From the NCBI RefSeq assembly GCF_003012915.1, contig NZ_CP027770.1, positions 744,001 to 808,000 of the forward strand: DNA of 64,000 nucleotides. Reading direction: 5' to 3'. The position numbers and the translations under genes were made by a program. Positions 57,307 to 64,000 of this stretch are shown one piece after another. The stretch's first letter is position 1. Each line of letters begins with the position of its first letter. Below the pieces are notes generated by a model. It ran no database searches, had not been told where the DNA came from, and saw nothing but the letters and a program-made list of their open reading frames with translations. The DNA is from Staphylococcus felis. GTDB taxonomy: Bacteria > Bacillota > Bacilli > Staphylococcales > Staphylococcaceae.

Positions 57307-58048
57307 AGTTGAAAACGTTGAGAAATCATATAAAGGTATACAATTGTTGAGAAAATCAATGAAATCCGTGATAAAAGGTGTTAGTTTTGAATGTCCTGTC
57401 GGGGCCTCTATTGCGATTATTGGCGAAAGTGGCAGTGGTAAATCGACATTAAGTCGACTGGTACTAGGCATTGAAAAACCAGATCGAGGGACCGTGACCA
57501 TTGAGGGACAGCCGATTTATAAACGACAAGTGCGTTACCAACAAATGGGTGCAGTTTTCCAAGACTATACGTCCTCGTTGCATCCATTTCAAACAGTGCG
57601 AGAAATTTTATTTGAAGTTATGTGTCATTGTCGAACTGAAACGAAAGCGTCAATGGAACGAGAGGCCAAGGAATTACTTGAAGAAGTGGGCTTATCAGAA
57701 GGCTTTTTAGACAAATATCCGAATACATTATCAGGTGGAGAGGCACAAAGAGTAGCTATAGCTAGAGCATTATCCATTCATCCTAAATATATTTTATTTG
57801 ACGAAGCGATTAGCGCGTTAGATATGTCTATCCAAACACAAATATTAGATCTATTAAAGCAGCTCAAATCAACAAGGCAATTAAGTTATATTTTTATTAC
57901 GCATGATATACAAGCTGCAACATATTTGTGTGAAGATCTTATTATTTTTAAAGAAGGTCGTATTGAAGAGAAAATCAAAACAAAGGACTTACATCGTACG
58001 ACCAATCGATATACACAAGAATTGATTCAAAAACAACTCACATTCTAA
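57299..58048 (+). CDS. cntF: Staphylopine ABC transporter ATPase CntF
   Basis: 249-residue second ATPase of the importer. The Walker A is GESGSGKST (about 44-52), the signature LSGGEAQR near 145 and the Walker B YILFDEAIS near 165. The ATG at 57299 follows AAGAGGTG. It pairs with CntD in the CntABCDF importer. Confidence 0.93.
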   Translation: MIKVENVEKSYKGIQLLRKSMKSVIKGVSFECPVGASIAIIGESGSGKSTLSRLVLGIEKPDRGTVTIEGQPIYKRQVRYQQMGAVFQDYTSSLHPFQTVREILFEVMCHCRTETKASMEREAKELLEEVGLSEGFLDKYPNTLSGGEAQRVAIARALSIHPKYILFDEAISALDMSIQTQILDLLKQLKSTRQLSYIFITHDIQAATYLCEDLIIFKEGRIEEKIKTKDLHRTTNRYTQELIQKQLTF

Positions 58049-58060
58049 GGAGGACGTTCA

Positions 58061-59245
58061 ATGAAAGGTGCAATGGCATGGCCTTTTCTGAGATTATATC
58101 TATTAACTTTAATGTTTTTTAGTGCGAATGCCATACTCAATGTTTTTATTCCATTACGTGGCCATGACCTAGGTGCGACCAATACAGCTATAGGTGTTGT
58201 CATGGGTGCATATATGTTAACAGCGATGGTCTTTAGACCGTGGGCTGGACAAATTATTGCCAAAATAGGGCCTATTCACATATTGCGTATTATTTTAGCA
58301 ATCAATGCTGTAGCACTTATTTTATATGGTTTTACAGGTTTAGAAGGATACTTTGTTGCTCGGGTAATACAAGGTGTATGTACAGCCTTTTTCTCAATGT
58401 CAATCCAATTAGGTATTATTGACGCATTGCCTGAGAAGCACCGATCAGAAGGGGTATCTCTTTATTCATTATTTTCAACCATTCCTAATCTTGTAGGGCC
58501 TCTGATTGCCGTACAAGTGTGGTCATTAGGTCATATGAGTGTATTCGCATTAATTATGATTATGATTGCTTTATCAACTGCCTTTTTTGGATATGCGTGT
58601 ACAATGGGAGAAAAAGAGCCAGACACATCCAAAAAGGTTGAGCCTATTCCATTTAATGCAATTACGGTATTTGGTCAACTCTTTAAAAATCGTGTGCTCT
58701 TCAAAAGTGGTTTAATTATGGTAATTGCGTCTATTGTTTTTGGTGCAGTCAGTACGTTTATACCACTCTATATTGTGAACGCGCAATTTGGGAATGCTGC
58801 AATATTTTTAACAACACAAGCTATTGCTGTTGTAGTTGCACGTTTTTATTTGAGAAAATATATTCCTTCTGATGGACTATGGCACCCAAAATTTATGGTA
58901 ACTGTGCTTAGTTTGCTCTGTGTTGCAGCATGTCTCGTTGCACTTGGTCCATACATATATGTAATGCTATTTTATTTTAGTGCAGTCATGATAGGGATAA
59001 CGCAGGCGCTAGTATATCCAACATTAACATCGTACCTGAGCTTTGTATTACCAAGTGCAGGGCGTAATATGTTGCTTGGACTATTTATCGCTTGTGCAGA
59101 CTTAGGGATTTCATTAGGCGGTGCTTTAATGGGACCTATATCTGATTGGGTTGGTTTTATGTGGATGTATTTGATTTGTAGTGTACTTGTACTCTGCATT
59201 ATCATATATAGCATCCTGCCTCAACCTTCACAACAATATCAATAA
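58061..59245 (+). CDS. cntE: Staphylopine exporter CntE (MFS)
   Basis: 394-residue major facilitator with about twelve membrane segments that secretes newly made staphylopine. The motif GAYMLTAMVFRPWAGQIIAK spans helices 2-3. AAGGAGG precedes the ATG, 12 bases after cntF. It closes the operon at a GGGACAT-family element. Confidence 0.93.
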   Translation: MKGAMAWPFLRLYLLTLMFFSANAILNVFIPLRGHDLGATNTAIGVVMGAYMLTAMVFRPWAGQIIAKIGPIHILRIILAINAVALILYGFTGLEGYFVARVIQGVCTAFFSMSIQLGIIDALPEKHRSEGVSLYSLFSTIPNLVGPLIAVQVWSLGHMSVFALIMIMIALSTAFFGYACTMGEKEPDTSKKVEPIPFNAITVFGQLFKNRVLFKSGLIMVIASIVFGAVSTFIPLYIVNAQFGNAAIFLTTQAIAVVVARFYLRKYIPSDGLWHPKFMVTVLSLLCVAACLVALGPYIYVMLFYFSAVMIGITQALVYPTLTSYLSFVLPSAGRNMLLGLFIACADLGISLGGALMGPISDWVGFMWMYLICSVLVLCIIIYSILPQPSQQYQ

Positions 59246-59259
59246 TAGTTATAACGATT

Positions 59260-59502
59260 CTGGGACATCAATCCCAAAATAATAGCGTAGAGATGCTTCA
59301 ATCATGAAACATCTCTACGCATTTCTTTTATCAATCATTCGTATTGTTTGGATCGCATTTCTTAGGGGATGGGGCGAGCTAACAATACGACGTGATATAC
59401 ATATAATTTTACATTAAAATACTTTAAAAAAAGACACTTTCGTATCATTGAATGAATCATCTCATTATAAGAAAATTTCAAGATATTTATATCCCAGCCT
59501 GG
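59260..59502. repeat. GGGACAT-family element, complete copy 5
   Basis: The head is CTGGGACATCAATCCC with the hairpin GCGTAGAGATGCTTC / GAAACATCTCTACGC. The long tail matches 2205-2420 and 3561-3768 but lacks the CGAGCCCCGGTCTCG block. It ends ATATCCCAGCCTGG, a reverse match to the head. It follows cntE directly. Confidence 0.75.
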
Positions 59503-59509
59503 TTGCCTT

Positions 59510-59656
59510 GTCAAAGCGTAAACTTAATAAGCTTGATAGACGGTGTTTCGCATGCAGAGTTTTCGGCATAACTTCGCAATTCTTCAAAATTTGAGGAACA
59601 ATTTTTTGAATTGCTCGAGTTATGCTCAAACTCAAACCGCATGCTCAACAACCTTT
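59510..59656. repeat. Covarying hairpin array C (one unit)
   Basis: The linker CTTGATAGACGGTGTTTCG is followed by a hairpin almost identical to A1 and B1 (GCATGC, GAGTTT and GCATAACT arms). It closes with GCTCAACAACCTT, three bases before the stop codon of the minus-strand gene. It lies between convergent cntE and the methyltransferase-like gene. Confidence 0.85.
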
Positions 59657-59659
59657 TTG

Positions 59660-60154
59660 TTACAAGTTCATTAGTTTTTCTTCTTGTTGTATGCGTGTAT
59701 AAAGTAGGTATGCGTATGGTATGAGTAGTATGGAAGTGTATGTTGCGTGTGTGAGTAATAATACACCGATTAATTCAGGGATAATATTTAAGTAATAGTT
59801 TGGGTGTTTGGTCATTTTATATAATCCCGATTTGATGATAGGGTGTTTAGGCAATATAAACAGCTTTAATGTCCAAATAGGTCCTAACGTACGTATAACA
59901 TGGAATAAGACGCTATAAGCAAATATTAAAATAATGAGCCCGATCAAACTAATAATGTCAAAGTGACGAGGGTTTATGATAGCTTCAACACCAGCTAAAA
60001 CATATATTAAAGTATGTACAATAGCTAAGAACTTGGAATTTTTTTGTCCATATTCTTTTGCGCCTTGTTGAATGAGTCCTTTAGCGTGTTTAATTGATAT
60101 GGCTAAACTTCCAAGTCTTATGATAAAAAATAGAAGTAGTATAGTAAATAACAT
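59660..60154 (-). CDS. Isoprenylcysteine carboxyl methyltransferase-like membrane protein
   Basis: 164-residue integral membrane protein with about five hydrophobic segments. The block KHPIIKSGLYKMTKHPNYYL and the final RIQQEEKLM are the cofactor-binding signature of the ICMT/phospholipid methyltransferase family. Bacterial members lack an assigned substrate in most cases. It is a single gene on the minus strand. Its stop codon abuts a hairpin repeat. The start ATG follows AGGAGG. Confidence 0.8.
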   Translation of the reverse strand: MLFTILLLFFIIRLGSLAISIKHAKGLIQQGAKEYGQKNSKFLAIVHTLIYVLAGVEAIINPRHFDIISLIGLIILIFAYSVLFHVIRTLGPIWTLKLFILPKHPIIKSGLYKMTKHPNYYLNIIPELIGVLLLTHATYTSILLIPYAYLLYTRIQQEEKLMNL

Positions 60155-60387
60155 GATATCCTCCTGTAGTTACAGTCTTTTTAATGCAATATATAGTTTA
60201 TAGTCTTTTATAAAAGAATGCTATTAACTATTTATTAACTATTTCATACAATAGTTCATTGAAATTTTGAAAAGATATCAAAATGAGTGAATGTATACAT
60301 AGTGAGTTGAAATGTGTAAGATACAGATATCATCAGATGATTAAATGATATGTTAAAAGGTTATTTGTAATATAAGGGGGATTAAAT

Positions 60388-60906
60388 ATGGATGTAAGAT
60401 TTCCGATAGGTCAATTAGAAGTTCCAGAATCTATTTCATTAGATGATATTCAAACATGGTTAGAGGATATTGATGGGTTTACAGCACGTTTGAGTGAAAC
60501 AGTAACAGCATTAGATGATACAGACCTTGAAAAAACATATCGTGAAGGGGCGTGGACAGTGCGTCAATTGGTGCATCATATTGCTGATTCACAGCTTAAT
60601 ATGTATCAACGGCTAAAGCTCGCATTAACAAATGACGGTGTATCTCTACCCGAATTTGATCAAAACCATTGGGCTCAGCTTCCAGACAATCAAGCCCCTA
60701 TTCATGTCTCGTTGGATTTAATAAAAAGTTTAAACGCTCGCATCGTAGTTTTAGGTCGTGGACTGCAAAGCCACCAACTTCAAAATCAGTTTTTACTTGA
60801 AGGAAAAGAAGCGGTATCAGTTGGGGAAACAATTGCCAAGTTATCGTGGCACGCCAATCATCATCACGCACATATTAAAGTAGCATTAGGGGAAAAGATT
60901 CAGTAA
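60388..60906 (+). CDS. YfiT/BstA-type DinB protein (putative bacillithiol S-transferase)
   Basis: 172-residue cytosolic four-helix DinB-fold protein. The metal-binding histidines are in VRQLVHHIADSQLN (about residue 70) and WHANHHHAHI (about 150-160), as in Bacillus YfiT. Family members conjugate bacillithiol to electrophiles or act as metal-dependent hydrolases. TAAGGGGG precedes the ATG. It is monocistronic. The bacillithiol role is inferred from the family, and staphylococci make bacillithiol. Confidence 0.85.
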   Translation: MDVRFPIGQLEVPESISLDDIQTWLEDIDGFTARLSETVTALDDTDLEKTYREGAWTVRQLVHHIADSQLNMYQRLKLALTNDGVSLPEFDQNHWAQLPDNQAPIHVSLDLIKSLNARIVVLGRGLQSHQLQNQFLLEGKEAVSVGETIAKLSWHANHHHAHIKVALGEKIQ

Positions 60907-60945
60907 ATAACTATAATATGTAGAAATAAGAAGAGAGTATCAAGG

Positions 60946-61384
60946 CTAGGACGTCTCAATAGCCTTATACTCTTTTTTATATTTATCAATGTCGATGTTT
61001 GAATGTCTATTTCTTTGATTGCTCTGTTTTCGTAATGTCACATTCAACATGTCACTTATAATATGAAGCTTTAATTTTTCCTCATCAATATTACTAAATG
61101 AGAATAGTTGTTTCATATGGCTTTTTGGTGTTTTCTGTGAATCTATTGCCTTCTTCATGACGAGTATAATTCTCATGTTTAGCTTCAATTATTAATGTAT
61201 TTTAAGCAAATTGAAGTGTAATATCCTCTTTTTTGATACTTGGTAAAGCGGCTTCTACTACATATGCATACCTCATTCTTTAATAACTGTGTGGATTCAA
61301 AAGTGCATGATTGAAAGCATGGAATAAATCTGTTGCGTTTATATTGAAAAATGAGTTGTTAAAAGGCTTCATTTGGAATGTCAT
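60946..61384 (-). pseudogene. Decayed Hsp20/alpha-crystallin small heat shock protein gene
   Basis: Reading the minus strand from ATG 61384 (after AAAGGAGCGG) gives MTFQMKPFNNSFFNINATDL. The frame then meets a stop after about 35 codons, continues as YVVEAALPSIKKEDITLQF, and hits a second stop before NTLIIEAKHENYTRHEEG. A frameshift then moves the end (KQLFSFSNIDEEKLKL, then MLNVTL) to another frame. These are the alpha-crystallin-domain landmarks in order. Two stops and a frameshift make it non-functional. Confidence 0.8.
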
Positions 61385-61608
61385 AAAACACCGCTCCTTT
61401 AATCATTATGACTACAAATTAACGACACACTAATAGTTAAAGATTGGATAAATGACTTATATCGCACTGTGTGGTATATTTTTTATACAAAGTTGAGCAA
61501 GGCGCTCGTATTTTTGATTAATCGTACTAAAATGATGGATACGTTTAAAAGGTGAATGAATTCCGTATTTAATTTCATGCACCAATTAGAAAGGAGCTAA
61601 TGTAAGGA

Positions 61609-62814
61609 ATGAGCAAAGAAAAAACAAAATGGAGTTCTCCTTTATTCATTATTATTATGGGAGGATTAGCGGCTTTTGCGCCATTATCCATCGATATGTA
61701 TTTACCGGCATTACCAGAAGTGATGCGTAGTTTAGATGCATCTACATCAAGTGTGCAGCTGAGTTTGACTTGGTTTATGCTTGGGATGGCTGTTGGTAAT
61801 GTAGCACTCGGGACATTGTCTGATTCAACGGGACGTCGTAAACCTTTAATATATAGTTTAGTGATTTATTTTATAACATCAATACTGATCGCATTAACGA
61901 CGAACATTTGGGTTTTAATCGTTTTACGTTTTATCCAAGGGTTCGGTGGTGGAGCAGGAATGGTTTTATCCAGAGCAATTGCGACTGATTTATTTGAAGG
62001 GGTAAAGTTAACTAAATTCTTATCTTTATTAATGTTAGTGAATGGTGTTGCACCCGTTATATCACCGATGCTAGGTGGATTTATACTTGGATTTTCATCA
62101 TTTAGAATGATCTTCTGGGTGTTGGCGGCATTTAGTTTACTTATGTTAATAGGTGTATTATTCAAGGTGAATGAAACACTAGCGCATCATGAAAGAAGAC
62201 CTTTACAGTTCAAAAATGTTTTATCTGATTTTAAAGTTTTATTAACGACACGTAGTTTTATTGTACCTACGCTCATTCAAGGTCTTACTTTTGGGATATT
62301 CTTTGGGTATATGGCTGCATCGCCATTTATATTACAAAATATTTATCCATTAAGTGCACAGCAATATAGCTATGTATTCGCGATGACAGGTTTAGGTTTG
62401 GTGATGACTGTTCAAGTGACAAGTAAACTTATAGATTATTTTGACCAACATACGTTATTTCGAGTATTCTCGGCGATACAAATTGTAGGTGGTATTTTAG
62501 TTATCGTTGCTTTAATGAATCATTGGTCACTTTGGGTGTTGCTTCCATCGTTTTTACTCATTGTTTCGCCTATAGCTGGCATTGCAACGTTAGGTTATGC
62601 GATTGCAATGGAAGGTCTTACAAGAGGTAAAGGGAGTGCCTCAAGTTTAATTGGTTTACTCCAGTTTGCAATAGGGGCTTTCGCAACGCCATTAGTAGGT
62701 ATACAAGGAGAACATAGCGTGATTCCTTTTGTGATTGTACTCATTGTTATTATGGTATTAATAGCGGTATTACACGTATTCCAATATTTTAAAGTTGAAA
62801 AGCATATACAATAA
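61609..62814 (+). CDS. Bcr/CflA-family multidrug efflux MFS transporter
   Basis: 401-residue proton-driven drug exporter with about twelve membrane segments. The signature LSIDMYLPALPEV near residue 25 and GTLSDSTGRRKPLIYS near 70 identify the Bcr/CflA drug:H+ antiporter-1 subgroup. AAGGAGC precedes the ATG. It is monocistronic, ending at a GGGGCTGGGACAT hairpin. Substrates are not predictable. Confidence 0.88.
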   Translation: MSKEKTKWSSPLFIIIMGGLAAFAPLSIDMYLPALPEVMRSLDASTSSVQLSLTWFMLGMAVGNVALGTLSDSTGRRKPLIYSLVIYFITSILIALTTNIWVLIVLRFIQGFGGGAGMVLSRAIATDLFEGVKLTKFLSLLMLVNGVAPVISPMLGGFILGFSSFRMIFWVLAAFSLLMLIGVLFKVNETLAHHERRPLQFKNVLSDFKVLLTTRSFIVPTLIQGLTFGIFFGYMAASPFILQNIYPLSAQQYSYVFAMTGLGLVMTVQVTSKLIDYFDQHTLFRVFSAIQIVGGILVIVALMNHWSLWVLLPSFLLIVSPIAGIATLGYAIAMEGLTRGKGSASSLIGLLQFAIGAFATPLVGIQGEHSVIPFVIVLIVIMVLIAVLHVFQYFKVEKHIQ

Positions 62815-62843
62815 GTGATTCTGTTGTAAAGTTGCTTTTATAG

Positions 62844-62880
62844 TATGGGGCTGGGACATAACAGCTCCATTTTTTTATGC
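62844..62880 (+). terminator. GGGACAT-type terminator after the Bcr/CflA gene
   Basis: ATGGGGCTG pairs with CAGCTCCAT around GGACATAA, with one wobble, followed by TTTTTT. It belongs with the similar hairpin at 31401-31435. Confidence 0.65.
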
Positions 62881-63510
62881 CAAAAAATTAGTGATAGCTA
62901 GTCTGTTAATCTGAAGAAGACATGTTTTAGAACAACTTATAAATAATAACGAAATTTTAGTTGATGATAGTCTATTGCAGACAGATAAACATTAAATACT
63001 ATATTAGAAAATCAAAAAGAAAGGGTATATATAAGACAAAAGTACTGTGTTGAGAAATGAGAATTAAAAATAGAGCTATCTTTTAAAGATTAATAGTTCT
63101 CTAGTGTAACCTTCTTAATTCATATGTTTATAAAATGACTGGAGAAGCTAATTTATTCAGCTGTAATACGCATATCTATAACTATATTTTTATTCTTAAG
63201 CGGGTTTATTTCCATATTTTACGTAAAAAATTAAAAGTAGTTATTATCAATTTAAATATTGATATGAGTCTGTTTGTTATTGACATTATACATTTGAAGT
63301 CTATACTATATTTGTAAATATACTTTGTATTGAAATGTATAATTGTAATATTATCGAATTTATTCTTTTAATACTTCTAATCAATTCAAATATATAGAGA
63401 TACACTACCATTTTAACAATATTAAACGAAATGGTTCTTTTGAATAACAACATATGAAAGTGTGCTAAGTGTGATTTGAGATAGACTTATATTGATATTA
63501 AAAATAAGTA
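62881..63510. other. AT-rich gene-free stretch
   Basis: About 630 bases of very AT-rich sequence. A 60-codon open frame at 63135-63317 has no ribosome site and a composition set by AT bias. I see no supported gene, RNA or repeat here. Confidence 0.5.
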
Positions 63511-63614
63511 TAACGCTACTTCAATTAAATACCTTCATAATGCTTCAAAATTTGAAAAATAATCTGTTGAATTGATTGCGTTATCCTCAAACGCTAATTG
63601 TTATATTAACAACC
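63511..63614. repeat. Degenerate covarying hairpin unit D
   Basis: The block GCTTCAAAATTTGAAAAAT and the closing ATATTAACAACC match arrays A-C at many positions. Although the sequence has diverged, the stem survives: TAACGC (63511-63516) with GCGTTA (63578-63583) and TCAATT (63521-63526) with AATTGA (63570-63575). It is the only copy not between convergent genes. Confidence 0.6.
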
Positions 63615-63723
63615 GCATTAAAGTGATATTGTGATAATCATAATATAAATATTGATAAGTGATATAGGAAAAGAAGTAATCAAAAGGCCATGGATAAATA
63701 AGATATTTTTGGGAGGTAAGGAT

Positions 63724-64000
63724 TTGAAATTTGATCAACGTATTATCGAGACAGAATTGCATGGAGAGTGGTATCGTAAGCCAGAAAATGATTGGTTTGT
63801 AGATAATATCACTATTAATCCAGCACAAGCTAAGATGGAGTTTAATAAGGGGCATAAAGTCATGTTTATCGCAATTGATTCTGATACGTGGCATAAAGGG
63901 TCTGGGAATAGAGGCATTTATTCAGGATGGACGGATACACATACAACTGTGTCGAACCATCAAAAATATATTAGCGGTGCGATTGTAGCGCGACCTATTC
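63724..64000 (+). CDS. N-terminal part of an unidentified protein, cut by the window end (possibly Mur-ligase-like)
   Basis: TTG 63724 follows GGGAGGTAAG at 63711-63720, a strong ribosome site. The frame stays open for 92 codons to the window edge. The order of NITINPAQAKMEF, a GHKVMFIAID strand and the final GAIVARPI loosely recalls the substrate-binding N-terminal domain of Mur ligases. No ATP motif is visible yet, so this is weak. No signal peptide is present. Confidence 0.6.
   Translation, partial: MKFDQRIIETELHGEWYRKPENDWFVDNITINPAQAKMEFNKGHKVMFIAIDSDTWHKGSGNRGIYSGWTDTHTTVSNHQKYISGAIVARPI

Noticed and set aside
63135-63317. 60-codon frame in the AT-rich gap
   Set aside because: No ribosome site; composition follows AT bias.
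1-64000. tRNA, rRNA, tmRNA or riboswitches
   Set aside because: No cloverleaf, conserved rRNA segment or recognisable riboswitch was seen by eye; a tRNAscan-SE and Rfam search would settle this.

Overview
The window is low-GC Firmicute DNA and reads as a Staphylococcus chromosome. The supporting genes are a YSIRK/LPXTG (LPDTG) surface protein, the complete staphylopine metallophore operon (cntKLM-ABCDFE), a staphylococcal arginine deiminase operon with ArcR, kdpDE/kdpFABC, cstAB, arsRBC and a PtsG-type glucose permease. Gene order and the intergenic repeat families do not match the S. aureus arrangement as I recall it, so a non-aureus species is likely (possibly the intermedius/hyicus side of the genus). 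I cannot fix the species without a search. No rRNA, tRNA, CRISPR array, prophage or intact insertion sequence was seen.

Layout. 1-5 kb: 3' part of ptsG, a LysE-type exporter, a cold shock gene and a MerA-like flavin disulfide reductase. 5-15 kb: a Fur-controlled siderophore lipoprotein, a YjiH-like membrane protein, arginase, a CPA1 antiporter, an FAD reductase and the khtTU potassium/proton antiporter pair. 15-25 kb: a 2750-residue cell-wall surface protein (lectin-like head, eighteen 97-residue Rib-like repeats, about 380 residues of Asp-Ala tract, LPDTG anchor), then a 537-residue protein of unknown function. 25-31 kb: acyl-CoA synthetase, cstA-cstB persulfide detoxification with a divergent methyltransferase, and a YcaC hydrolase. 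31-35 kb: a small secreted glycine-zipper protein with a tiny membrane protein behind it (bacteriocin/immunity-like), then arsRBC. 35-43.4 kb: kdpE-kdpD divergent from kdpFABC. 43.5-49.7 kb: arcR-arcC-arcD-arcB-arcA and argR. 50-59.2 kb: the cnt operon behind a promoter with both Fur and Zur boxes. 59-64 kb: an isoprenylcysteine methyltransferase-like protein, a YfiT/BstA-type DinB protein, a decayed Hsp20 gene, a Bcr/CflA efflux pump and the start of an unidentified gene.

How the genes work together. Metal uptake genes carry zinc and iron operator-like sites. Arginine is used by two routes: arginase and the deiminase pathway. The deiminase promoter combines a CRP-type ArcR site, a cre-like site and ARG-box-like palindromes. 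Potassium and pH homeostasis is represented by kdp, khtTU and a CPA1 antiporter. Thiol and oxidant defence is represented by MerA, CstAB and YfiT.

The most unusual signal lies between genes. Two repeat families form long hairpins whose arms differ from unit to unit but stay complementary, joined by conserved linkers. All intact copies lie between convergent genes and end at, or a few bases from, the stop codon of the minus-strand gene. A third family (the 'GGGACATCAATCCC' elements) shows similar compensatory stems.
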